Part shown: one piece after another, positions 23,430 to 35,601 of the stretch
Position numbering within the stretch: the stretch's first letter is position 1
Layout of the letters: every line of letters starts with the position of its first letter
Source: Malania oleifera
Taxonomy: Eukaryota; Streptophyta; Magnoliopsida; Santalales; Ximeniaceae
DNA length: 64,000 bases
Direction of reading: 5' to 3'
Assembly (NCBI RefSeq): GCF_029873635.1
Contig: NC_080417.1
Location: forward strand, 33,654,214 to 33,718,213
The notes under the pieces: generated by a model
What the model was told of the DNA's origin: nothing
The model's database searches: none
The model's input: the letters and a program-made list of their open reading frames with translations, nothing else
Program-made: the position numbers and the translations under genes

Positions 23430-26400
23430 TATTATTTTAACATTCATTTTATCATTATTATCGATGTTTATGGTTTTTTTTTTTTTTTTGAAAAATTTTA
23501 ACCAAATTTCGGCAGCATGCCGTCTGTAAATTGGACATTTTCGCATAAAATCTGCACCTGATAGGTTCAAATAAGTCATTTATAAAAAGTTCAAGGCACA
23601 CGAGAACCTATATCCACTACCAGCATGCAATGCACATCAACTGCATCCGCCATGCAGGAGGCATTCTAGACTAACATGCAATCATGTAGCAATTAGCAAT
23701 TCACGACAGTATTACATGTATCCATTAAATTCAGGATATAAATAGCAGAGAACAATGGATAGTATTGAGTTCGGTGTAGTATTGTTATTCATCTAGGCAT
23801 TTGGATATGAACATTATGAGATGAAGAGAGCATTTAATTTAAATAATTATGAAGATGATGCTCCCTCTGAGTTATGTATATATTCAACTTATGCCTTTTT
23901 CAAATTTTCAATCCTTAGCCAAGTATTTATAATATTTTCAATGATTTCAGCTCGGCAATGAATGTTTTAGGCTTACCGGACCAAAAACATATAAATGAAA
24001 GCTTCTTTAAATGAACTAAGCCTACATTGCCTCATTTCTTATGATTCCTAACTTTCACTCATCCTTTCAAAAATACTTTAACATTCATTTTATCATAATT
24101 ATTGGTGTACATGGTTTTTTTTTTTTTGAAAATTTTAACGAAATTTCGGCAACATGTCGTCTGTAAATTGGATATTTTTCCATAAAACATGCACCTGATA
24201 GGTTCAAATAAGTTATTTATAAGAAGTTCAAGGCACACAAGAACCTATATCCACTACCAACATGTAATACACATCAACTGCATCTGCTATGCAGGAGTCA
24301 TTCTAGACTAGCATGCAATCATGTAGCAATCAACAATTCACGATAGTGGTACATGTATCCATTAAATTCAGAATAGAAATAGCAGAAAATAGTGGATATT
24401 ATTGAGTTCGGTGTAGTATTGTTATTCATCTAGACATTTGGACATGAACGTTATGAGATGATGAGAGCATTTAATTTTAATAATCATAAAGACGATGCTT
24501 CCTCTGAGTTATGTATATATTCAACTTATGCCTTCTTCAAATTTTCAAATCCTTAGCCAAGTATTTATAATATTTTCAATGATTTCGGCTTGACAATGAA
24601 TGCTTTAGGCTTACCGGACTAAAAACATATAAATGAATGCTTCTTTAAATGAACTAAACCTACATTGCCTCATTTCTTATGATCCTAACTTTCACTCATC
24701 CTTTCAAAAATAGTTTAACATTCATTTTATCATAATAATCGGTGTACATGGTTTTCTTTTCTTTTTTTTGGAAATAATTTTAACGAAATTTCGACAGCAT
24801 GGTGTCTGTAAATTGGATATTTTCCCATAAACCCTGCACTTAATAGGTTCAAATAAGTCATTTATAAGAAGTTCAAGGCACACGAGAACCTATAGCCACT
24901 ACCAGCATGCAATACACATCAACTGCATCCGCCATGCAGGAGGCATTCTAGACTAGCATGCAATTATATAGCAATCAACAATTCACGACAGTAGTACATG
25001 TATCCATTAAAGTCATAATATAAATAGTAGAGAACAGTGGATAATATTGAGTTCAGTGTAGTATTGTTATTCATCTAGGCATTTGGACATGAACGTTATG
25101 AGATGATGTGAGCATTTAATTTAAATAATTATGAAGATGATGCTCCCTCTGAGTTATGTATATATTCAACTTATGCCTTAATCAAATTTTCAAATCCTTA
25201 GCCAAGTGTTTATAATATTTTCAATGATTTCGGCTCGACAATGAAGGTTTTAGGCTTATCGGACCAAAAACATATAAATGAATGCTTCTTTAAATGAACT
25301 AAGCCTACATTGCCTCATTTCTTATGATTCCTAACTTTCACTCATCCTTTCAAAAATATTTTAACATTCATTTTATCATAATTATCGGTGTACATGGTTT
25401 TTTTTTTTTTTTTTTGGAATAATTTTAACGAAATTTCGACAGCATGTCGTCTGTAAATTGAGCATTTTCCCATAAAACTTGCACTTGATAAGTTCAAATA
25501 AGTCATTTATAAGAAGTTCAACGCACACGAGTACCCATATCCACTACCAGCATGCAATACACATCAACTACATCCACCATGCGGGAGGCATTCTAAACTA
25601 GCATGCAATCATGTAGCAATCAACAATTCACGATAGTAGTACATGTATCCATTAAATTCAGAATATAAATAGCAGAGAACAATGGATATTATTGAGTTTA
25701 GTGATTGTTATTCATCTAGGCATTTGGACATGAACATTATTAGATGATGAGAGCATTTAATTTAAATAATTATGAAGATGATGCTTCCTCTGAGTTATGT
25801 ATATATTCAACTTATGCCTTTTTCAAATTTTCAAATCCTTAGCCAAGTGTTTATAATATTTTCAATGATTTCGGCTCGGCAATGAATGCTTTAGGCTTAC
25901 CAGACCAAAAACATATAAATGAATGCATCTTTAAATGAACTAAGCCTACATTACCTCATTTCTTATGATTCCTAACTTTCATTCATCCTTTCAAAAATAT
26001 TTTAACATTCATTTTATCATAATTATTGGGGTACATGGTTTTCTTTTTTTTTTTTGGAATAATTTTAACGAAATTTCGGCAGCATGTCGTCTGTAAATTG
26101 GACATTTTCCCATAAAACCTGCATTTTATAGGTTCAAATAATTCATTTATAAGAAGTTCAAGGCACACGAGAACCTATATCCATTACCAGCATGCAATAC
26201 ACATCAACTGCATCTGCCATGCAAGAGGCATTTTAAACTAGCATGCAATCATGTAATAATCAACAATTCACGACAGTAGTACATGTATCCATTAAATTCA
26301 GAATATAAATAGCAGAAAACAGTGGATAGTATTGAGTTCAGTGTAGTATTTTTATTCATCTAGGCATTTGGACATGAATGTTATAAGATAATGAGAGCAT

Positions 26401-26590
26401 TTAATTTAAATAAATATGAAGATGATACTCCCTCTGAGTTATGTATATATTCAACTTACGCCTTTTTTCAAATTTTCAAATCCTTAGCCAAGTGTTTATA
26501 ATATTTTCAATGATTTCGGCTCGACAATTAATGCTATAGGTTTACTAGACCAAAAACATATAAATGAATGTTTCTTTAGATGAACTAAGC
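23430..26590 (+). repeat. Tandem array, five units of about 640 bp
   Basis: Landmarks recur with periods of roughly 642, 637, 647 and 640 bp. Each unit has an ACATTCATTTTATCAT start, a T-run of variable length, then AAATTTCGGCAGCATGTCGT, AACCTATATCCACTACCAG, ATGCAGGAGGCATTCTAGAC and a tail GCCTACATTGCCTCATTTC. Units start near 23,438, 24,071, 24,717, 25,364 and 26,003. Units are very similar, with most change in the T-run. A diverged single copy of the first 250 bp lies at 51,302-51,560 on the far side of the transposase genes. Confidence 0.95.
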
Positions 26591-26845
26591 CTACATAAGC
26601 ACATCCACAAGAAGGATGCTTTCACAAGGATGATGCATCCAAAAAGTGCAACACTGATGGAACTTTCGGAAACAACAATGATACAAAAATAATATTATTC
26701 TCAAGTCATATCTGTTTGTAATATTAATTTTTTTACAGTATTCATGCAAACTATTTATAACTACATAATATAAAAATTGCCCCAAATATGAGACTTTAGT
26801 TCTTCCCTAAATTTGTACTTTTTCTAGAGAATACATGTAATGCTA
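26591..26845. other. CACTA interior next to retrotransposon insertion
   Basis: AT-rich single-copy sequence between the tandem array and the gypsy insertion. It ends in TGCTA (26,841-26,845), the left target-site duplication. Confidence 0.6.
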
Positions 26846-27034
26846 TGTAGTAACAGGGAAAAAATAAATTTTTTTTAAAAATAATATAATAATAATAATA
26901 AAATAATAAAATAAATTAAATTAATTAAATTAACAAGTAAAATGAATAGTATGATAAGGAATATATATATATATATATATAAAGTTGCATAAGCTTCTCC
27001 TGGAAGCTTTGCTTCAACTAGTAAGTAATTATGA

Positions 27035-27085
<51 letters not shown>

Positions 27086-27131
27086 ATAAAAACTTCTAAA
27101 AGAAGATATCTTTAATTAGTTGTCATTATGA

Positions 27132-27168
<37 letters not shown>

Positions 27169-27186
27169 GTACAAGGAAGCCCTATT

Positions 27187-27233
<47 letters not shown>

Positions 27234-27685
27234 TCGGGTCAACTTTATGCCGGATCGACAAATCGAAGCCACCACGATGCTCCTCGCGAAGTTCTCTGCA
27301 AATCCGCCGGAGCAGATCATTAGAGAAAGTAATTTGAAAATCATCCCTAAGTTGAGGTAAGTCAAATTTGAAGTTATGACAGTTGAGAAAAGTATTATAT
27401 GCGTTGAAATATTAAAGTTTAATACTTGGAGTTTTCATTTCCAGGGGTGTTGATTGAGAAGTTGGGAATCATCCTTAAGTTGAGGTAAGGCTTTTTAAGC
27501 CGAATTTGACTTAGTGGTAGTTATAGAAAATGTTGTACGTATTAAAATACTGAACTTTAACTTTGCGAGTTTTCATTTTCAAGGTGTTGAGTTGAGAACC
27601 CTGTAGGTGTAGGGGAAATTTTCTTAGGGGCATTTCAAGAATGAGGTAAGGGGATAAATCAAGTTAGTTTTGTTTTGAGAAAATG

Positions 27686-27735
<50 letters not shown>

Positions 27736-29162
27736 GCATCTGATTTGCGGAAAATGTATATATATTTATATGTATGTTTTATATTTGTAAAATACTGTGA
27801 AAATGATCGTATGATTGAATATGTGAAAATCCGTTTGTGTGGCATGAGTTTAAAATGTATGAAAAACTGTTTTCTGGGAATGTGATTATGGCACGGGTTT
27901 TTATGATGGGAAAATCGGCGTACGGGCCGAGATATTTTTATATGTATATGTGATTTACCGGCATACGGGTCATGCTATGTGGATGAGATTTGCCAGCGTA
28001 CGGGCTATGCTATGTGATTTGCTGGTATACGGGCCGAGCTATGTGATTTGCCAGCATACGGGCTGTGCTATGTGATTTGCTAGCGTACAGGACGAGCTAT
28101 GATAAAATGTGTAATTCCAGCGTACGGGCCTATGATTTTCATGAAATATGTATATGTGAAAAATGATATGATTGATTTGATAATTATTGATATGAGATAT
28201 CCATGTATCACGATTTTTAGTATATGTATATGATATCAGAACCTGGTTGGCTTATTCTAGGCTAGCACTTGCACGGTACCATTGCTATGTGTCCATGGCT
28301 CTCGTGATCATGATATCTGGGTTAACGCCGCTGTACGGAGTGGTGTGAGATTGGATGGTCGATGTGGTTATTTTCAAGAAGTGTGCTGTTATCGCCCCTA
28401 GTGTACAAACCAATCTGGGTAGACCCATCAGACCTACAGACTACTATTTGACTTGGCAGTGGTCGGCCAACCATTGTCAGGTCCTGCCTTCGGACCATAC
28501 AACCCAGTCATGTGGGGGTAATACATGACAACAATCAACTAACCTACTAGGATTGTTTTATGTTATTATTATTATGAGATGAGATATGTCATGAAAATGC
28601 AGTATGTTCTGCCATGTTTTGATTTATATATAAGTTTTCCCAGATTTGATAAACAGTACTGAACATGTTATGTATGATATATGTTGAACACAGAATACTC
28701 ATGTTGCCACACACTGGTATTAGTTTATTTCCTTTACTAAGAGGTGTCTCACCCCTAAATTTTACAAACTTTTCAAGAGCCCCTGATAGGCGAGCAGCAA
28801 AAGCCCGCTGACCTGGTGCTGGATATTTGCCCTTTTTGAAGGGTAAGATTCTTTTTGTAGGGACAGTTAGATTTTGTGGGAAATGTCCCTAGATATGATT
28901 TTTGGAATGTATATACTGGGATACAGTGACTATAGTAACTCTGGTGTTGTAATGCACATTGTGATGTATGATATCATGGTATGTATAGGATTATACATTT
29001 TCTGCTGCGTAGGCTTCTGCTGTATGTTCTGATGTATCCCTGGTACCCACAGGTCCAGGTGGATTGTGACCTGATGAGCTGGAATGTGAGATGTGTGGTA
29101 TTGATTTTATAATGATATTATTATAAAAAAAAATATATGTGGAAAATGAGCAGGTCGTGACA
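26846..29162 (+). repeat. 5' LTR of the gypsy element
   Basis: 2317 bp, TG...CA. It contains an A-rich start, TA runs (27,033-27,082, 27,137-27,165), a CT run (27,190-27,226), a GC-richer leader with GCCGGATCGACAAA, three donor/acceptor-like site pairs, a 30-bp minisatellite (27,955-28,130) and a GTGTCTCACCCC module (28,744). The downstream part matches the 3' LTR (42,599-44,726) closely, with mostly transition differences. Confidence 0.9.
27955..28135 (+). repeat. 30-bp minisatellite in 5' LTR
   Basis: About six units of GATTTGCCAGCGTACGGGC followed by TGTGCTATGT or CGAGCTATGT. The 3' LTR has a matching array at about 43,460-43,705 with one or two more units. Confidence 0.9.
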
Positions 29163-29165
29163 GCT

Positions 29166-29178
29166 TGGTATCAGAGCC
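29166..29178 (+). promoter_or_regulatory. Primer-binding site (tRNA-Met type)
   Basis: TGGTATCAGAGCC begins four bases after the LTR end. It is the usual plant retrotransposon site complementary to the 3' end of initiator tRNA-Met, where minus-strand DNA synthesis starts. Confidence 0.9.
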
Positions 29179-29466
29179 TAGGTTGCTAGGTTCGGTAGAC
29201 TTTAGGGTGCAGTAGAGACAATACCAGAGTTTAGGAAATGATTTGAGGTTTTGTTCTACAGTCTAGAAGCAGGACTTCCGTGGTAGTTTTTGTGTTTTTC
29301 CTGGGGTGACGATTTCAGGAAAACCATAGTAAGCTATTATCGGGTTGTGTTCCTAGAATGTAGGACTGGGGATTAGAAATAAGTTAGAAATGTTGAGATA
29401 AGTGGTGAGGATAGGTTGGTAAATTATGAGGATAGGAATACTGAATTGCAACTGCTATTTTCCAGC

Positions 29467-30407
29467 ATGGATCCAGAAGGAAATAGTGCCCATGCGAGTG
29501 GCAGTGATGGAGTAGGACCATCAGGTGCAGCTGGGACCGAATCTGATGCGGTATTACGTAGCGTGACTCAGCAGGTTATGGCTAAGATCGCTAGGAGTTC
29601 GAGGGAGCAGAGTGGTCCATCTGCAGGCCAGGGATGCACCATAGAGAAGTTCACGAAGATGAATCCTCCAGCGTTCTCAGGCGGAGTTGATCCTATAGCC
29701 GCTGAGAACTGGATGTAGGAGACCTAGAAAATCTTGACTGTACTGCAGTGTACTGAGAAACAGAGGGTCTTCTTTGCCACCTCTAGATTGACAGGAGAGG
29801 CTGAGAGGTGCTGGACTGCTGTGAGACTATTGGAGCAGCAGAGGGTGACTCTGATAGCTATGACATGGGACCGGTTTAAAGATCTATTCTTTGACAAGTA
29901 TTTTCCAGCTACTGTGAGGGAGGCTAAGGTAGAAGAGTTCCTGAGTCTGAAGCAGGGACATCTATCCATCCAGCAGTATGTAGCACGTTTTATCGAGCTC
30001 TCTCGTTTCGCCCCATACATTGTTCCTAATGAGGTGAAGAAGGTGAGGCAGTTTGAGAGAGGCTTGAGGCGGAGTATATTCAAGCAGGTAGTGGTGCTGC
30101 GGATCCAGGAATTTGATGAGTTGGTCGACAGGGTGGCCTTAGCAGAGATTGGTGAGCGTCTTGATGCGGATTAGCAAGGACAAAGGAAGAGATCTGCATC
30201 TATGAGCTACCAGCAGGGTCACAGGCCGGGTCAATGGAGGAGAGGTAATCATGGTAGAGGGCGGAGACAGGAGACGGGAGGACGTGAGGTGCAGATAGGC
30301 AGGGTCCTCCAGTTTCTCAGACTTATGGTAGGAGGCACTGGGGAGAGTGTCGAACTGGGGGTGTAGTGTGCTACCGCTGCAGTAGATCGGGACATATAGT
30401 GCGAGAT
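29467..30407 (+). pseudogene. gag of the gypsy element, broken
   Basis: The start is set at the ATG of MDPEGNSAH (29,467). An N-terminal low-complexity part is followed by the retrotransposon gag core (LTGEAERCW, FDKYFPATVREAK, GHLSIQQYVARF, FERGLR) and the beginning of a CCHC zinc knuckle (CYRCSRSGHIVRD). Gag forms the cytoplasmic particle that packages element RNA. Two in-frame TAG stops (29,716 and 29,728) and a stop at 30,172 with a frame change before the zinc knuckle break the frame. The two-LTR element at 30,408 then splits the gene. Length without the breaks is near normal for this lineage. Confidence 0.85.
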
Positions 30408-32919
30408 TGAAATGCCTCGAACCCTTAAACTCAGGCCTAGTGCGTTATACCTAATCATATCCCTGATAAATCATATTCCCTAACATACGCAGCAGAAAAC
30501 ATAATTATAATCTCCATATAACAATATACCAGAGTTTACTAATTCTAACTATAATCCATAATAAATTATCAATCACCTGCATTTCCATAAATCTACATTA
30601 ACTCCCAAAACAATTCAGTATTTTCACAATCATTCCTTACTCAATAGCCTTAAAACATAAAGGCATAAAACATAAATATTTACATTCCCCAAAATTAACA
30701 TAGAAATATACATAGAAATATACCATTTTCTTTTTCTATTTCCCAATAATTCTATAAAAACCTCGAGCTCCCAAATTTCGATCTCGAGGAAATCCTGAAA
30801 AAAAACAATACATTTATATTTGGGTGAGACACATCTCAGTAAGGGAAGAAACCATATATTAAAACACATGTGTGTGGCCAACATGAGTTTATTTATAACA
30901 TAAGATTTAACGTTTGAAAATTGTTAACATAATTTCCTAAATCATTCCCTGATCCTAATCAAACACATGCAAATGTTTAACCCACGAGATTACCCAAGGA
31001 TAGGGGTGATTAACCGCTCATATAAGTAGCACCCCTCTGCTCTAATACTTAGGCAACCCAAAGGTCGCAGTTAAAGCATACCAGGGCACTCACCTTACTC
31101 AGTAAGCCCTCAAGTGATAAATTAATCTCGTACTCACACCGTTCACCAATAGCTTATCGGCAAAGGCCCTAAGGATAGGGAAATCTACCTGCTTATACAA
31201 GTAGGTTCCCTCTGCCCTAGTACGTTATGCGACTACTACCACATCTGTAGCTACTAGTGCACTCGCCTTAGTCAGCAAGCCCTTAGGAGAAAGGTACGCC
31301 TCGCCCAATCGTAACATGTTCTACGTACATACATACTTCTAATATCATAATACATCATTCTTTTCTGTCATTATACATTCATGCACATTCATTCCTGTTC
31401 ATAACTTAACTTTGCATTTCGTTTCACTTTAAGTGACTCTTTCCCATTTACATCATTTACCTTTGTCATTTCATTTCATTGCCATTTCATCCTCATTTCA
31501 TTGTATAACATTTCATTTCATTACTTCGTACTACAGCTGGTCTTTAGCCATCATCAGTTAGTCTACGTAGAAACGTGCTAGATTTGCTAACACAGTTCCT
31601 TTTAGTTGTCATCAGTTTGTCTACACAGAAGTGTGCTAGATCTGCTAACATGGCTGTCTTTCAGCTGTCTTACATTTACATGGTTGCATTTAACATACAC
31701 AGGCAATATTGTCCATATCATATTTTATTCTCATTATTTTACTTACTTAGCATGCATCTCATACATTTAACATATATTTGCACAAATTTTCATACCACAC
31801 AATTTAACAGTAAAATTCATACATTGCCTGTAAATTAATCCAACCAACATTTAACGTTTATATATTGAAAATACCTTTCATTTCTTACATGATTATTCTG
31901 AAAATATTTTTCCACTTTCATCAATTCATTTTCGCATATACATATCTAATAAACAGCCCTAAACTCGGAAAAAAATATAATTTAAACAATTGGCATTTTA
32001 CCTATACTGAAACATATACACGTACATATAACACAATTTATTTTTCCATTAAATTCATAAAAATTTTGATTTAATATATATTTTTCCCCTTACTTGGTTT
32101 CTTGAACTACGCCAACAGGGACTCCGAAAAATACCTGCGGCGCTCACCCAAACCCTGGAATTAAATTCCTAGTTCCAATAAATTATTCTTGAATAAAATA
32201 TTAATTTAATACTTCCTAAGGCCATAATTCCTAAATAAATAATAATACCCTTAAATTTAGACAAATTCCCAAATTTCTCAAATCCCACTCTCACTTTGGA
32301 GTAGGGCCTAGAAAACTCTAATTGGAAAATTACCTACGCCAAAATGACGATGACGACGATTAGGACCCCTTGGTGGTGTTCGATCGTCGATTTAACCGCA
32401 TATTAATAGCGAAATTAAGAAAATGAGGAAAAATTACCTTTCTCTAAGAGCAGTGCCTAAGCCTTTCCCATGAAAAATCTACTCTAATAGAAATGTCGGC
32501 AGCAGAACCAAGATTCCAACGGCACCTTCCGTTTCCTGATCCGTCGCAAACTCGCCGAGTAATTGAGAGAAAAGGAAAGACAGAGACAGAGTGGCTGGCT
32601 GCAGGAGATTTGCAGAAGGGGGGGAGGCGTGCCAGATCTTCTTCTCCTTCTTCTTTCTTCTTCTTATCTTCTTTCTATCAGATACTTTATATATATATTA
32701 TAATAACTTACTTATATATATTATTCTAATTAGTTTATTTTTTTAAATCCAATGTAAAATATTTAATTTAATAACTAATTATTTAATTATTTAATTTATC
32801 TTAATTTAATTTAATTTTTTTCCTTCTTTTTCCCACACCATTCCTTTTATTTATTTATCTGTTATTTTATTTATTTTTTTCTAATTATTTTAATCCTTTT
32901 AAATTTTCGGGTCTTTACA
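30408..32919 (-). repeat. 3' LTR of the non-autonomous element
   Basis: 2512 bp. On the minus strand it starts TGTAAAGACCCG and ends GGCATTTCA. It contains a (TA)-rich promoter-like region (about 32,680), a GTGTCTCACCC module (30,819-30,890) and short internal repeats (for example GCTAGATCTGCTAA words near 31,580-31,660). Open frames inside, including one at 32,493 on the opposite strand, are not genes. Confidence 0.9.
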
Positions 32920-32932
32920 TTCTCCCCTCCTT
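32920..32932 (-). promoter_or_regulatory. Polypurine tract of the non-autonomous element
   Basis: On the minus strand AAGGAGGGGAGAA abuts the 3' LTR start TGTAAAGACCCG, the position of the plus-strand primer in retrotransposons. Confidence 0.85.
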
Positions 32933-33280
32933 AAGAAATTTTGTCCTTGAAATTTGTTACCCGATCTTTCATTCCCATAATTCTACGATTTACCATATCC
33001 CACACCATAATCTCAACAACACAATTATATACTTTAAATTCAATACACATCCAAGTTCTCCATATAAGAACCAGTCTCACGGCTAAGAAACATTACCATC
33101 AATGGATTTACCGTAGTTTTCTGAAACTTTCAAATGAATCAGAAAATCACAGAAGTCCGCCAAGGGATTTCCGCCTCCAAGCTATAAGACAAAATCCTAT
33201 ACTTCCCTACACCATACCTACTTCTCAACACCTAATCTAACCTATCCATCTATAATCCTTATCCTAACCGGCTGGACATT

Positions 33281-33292
33281 GCTCTGATACCA
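33281..33292 (-). promoter_or_regulatory. Primer-binding site of the non-autonomous element
   Basis: TGGTATCAGAGC on the minus strand, two bases from the LTR end, the same tRNA-Met-type site as in the host gypsy element. Confidence 0.9.
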
Positions 33293-33294
33293 AA

Positions 33295-35544
33295 TAAAAT
33301 GACCCGAACCCTTAAACCCGGGCCCGGTGCGTTATACCTGATCATATCCCTGATAAATCATATTCCATAACATATGCACCGGAAAACATAATCATAATCT
33401 CCATATAACAATATACTAGAGTTTACTAATTCTAACTATAATCCATAATAAATTATCAATCACCTGCATTTCCATAAATCTACATAACTCCCAAAACAAT
33501 TCAGTATTTTCACAATCATTCCTTACTCAATAGCCTTAAAACATAAAGGCATAAAACATAAATATTTACATTCCCCAAAATTAACATAGAAATATACCAT
33601 TTTCTTTTTCTATTTCCTAATAATGTTATAAAAACCTCAAGCTCTCAAAGTTCGATCTTGAGGAAATCCTGAAAAAAAACAATACATTTATATTCGGGTG
33701 AGACACATCTCAGTAAGGGAAGAAACCATATATTAAAACAGCGTGTGGCCAACATGAGTTTATTTATAACATAAGATTTAACGTTTGAAAATTGTTAACA
33801 TAATTTCCTAAATCATTCCCTGATCCTAATCAAACACATGCAAATGTTTAACCCACGAGATTACCCAAGGATAGGGGTGATTACCCGCCCATACAAGTAG
33901 CACCCCTCTGCTCTGATACTTAGGCAACCCAAAGGTCACAGTTAAAGCATACCAGGGCACTCACCTTACTCAGTAAGCCCTCAAGTGATAAATTAATCTC
34001 GTACTCACACCGTTCACCAATAGTTTATCGGCAAAGGCCCTAAGGATAGGGAAATCTACCCGCCTATACAAGTAGGTTCCCTCTGCCCTAGTACGTTATG
34101 CGGCTACTACCACATCTGTAGCTACTAGTGCACTCGCCTTACTCAGAAAGCCCTCAGGCAAAAGGTATGCCTTGCCCAATCATAACATGTTCTACGTACA
34201 TACATACTTCTAATATCATAATACATCATTCTCTTCTATCATTATACATTCATGCACATTCATTCCTGTTCATAACTTAACTTTGCATTTCGTTTCACTT
34301 TAAGTGACTCTTTCCCATTTACATTATTTACCTTTGTCATTTCATTTCATTGTCATTTTATCGTCATTTCATTGCATAACATTTCATTTCATTACTTCGT
34401 ACTACAGCTGGTCTTTAGCCATCATCAGTTAGTCTACGTAGAGACGTGCTAGATCTGCTAAGACGGCTCCTTTTAGCTGTCATCAGTTAGTCTACACAGA
34501 AGTGTGCTAGATCTGCTAACATGGCTGTCTTTCAGCTGTCTTACATTTACATGGTTGCATTTAACATACATAGGCAACATTGTCCATATCATGTTTTATT
34601 CTCATTATTTTACTTACTTAGTCTGCATCTCATACATTTAACATATATTTGCACAAATTCTCATACCACACAATTTAACAGTAAAATTCATACATTGCCT
34701 GTAAAATAATCCAACCAACATTTAACGTTTATATATTGAAAATACCTTTTAGTTCTTACATGATTATCCAGAAAATATTTTTCCACTTTCATCAGTTCAT
34801 TTTCGCATATACATGTCTAATAAACAACCCTAAACTCGGAAAAAAAATATAATTTAAACAGTTGGCATTTTACCCATACTGAAACATATACACGTACATA
34901 TAACACAATTTATTTTTCCATTAAATTCATAAAAATTTTGATTTAATATGTATTTTTCCCCTTACCTGATTTCTTGAACTATGCCAATAGGGACTCCGAA
35001 AAATACCTACAGCGCTCACCCGGACCCTGGAATTAAATTCCTAGTTCCAATAAATTATTCTTGAATAAAATATTAATTTAATACTTCCTAGGGCCATAAT
35101 TCCTAAATAAATAATAATACCCTTAAATTTAGCCAAATTCCCAAATTTCTCAAATCCCACTCTCGCTTTGGAGTAGAGCTTAGAAAACTCCAATTGGAAA
35201 ATTATCTAAGCCAAAATGACGACAACGACGATTAGGACCCCGTGGTGGTGTCCGATCGTCGATTTAACCGCATATTAATAGCGAAATTGAGAAAATGAGA
35301 AAAAATTATCTTTCCCTATGAGCAGTGCCTAAGCCTTTCCCATGAAAAATCTGCTACAGTAGAAATGTCGGCAGCGGAACCAGAATTCCAATGGCACCTT
35401 CTGTTTCCCGATCCGTCGCAAACTCGCCGAGTAATTGAGAGAGAAGGAAAGACAGAGACGGAGTGGCTGGCCACAGGAGATTTGCAGAGGGGGGGGGGCG
35501 TGCCAGATCTTCTTCTCCTTCTTCTTATCTTCTTTCTGTCAGAT

Positions 35545-35601
<57 letters not shown>

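Noticed and set aside
27955-28135. Regularly spaced repeats resembling a CRISPR array
   Set aside because: The units are head to tail without unique spacers in a plant LTR; it is a minisatellite.
29724-30083. Minus-strand 119-codon frame opposite gag
   Set aside because: Antisense shadow of the gag domain.
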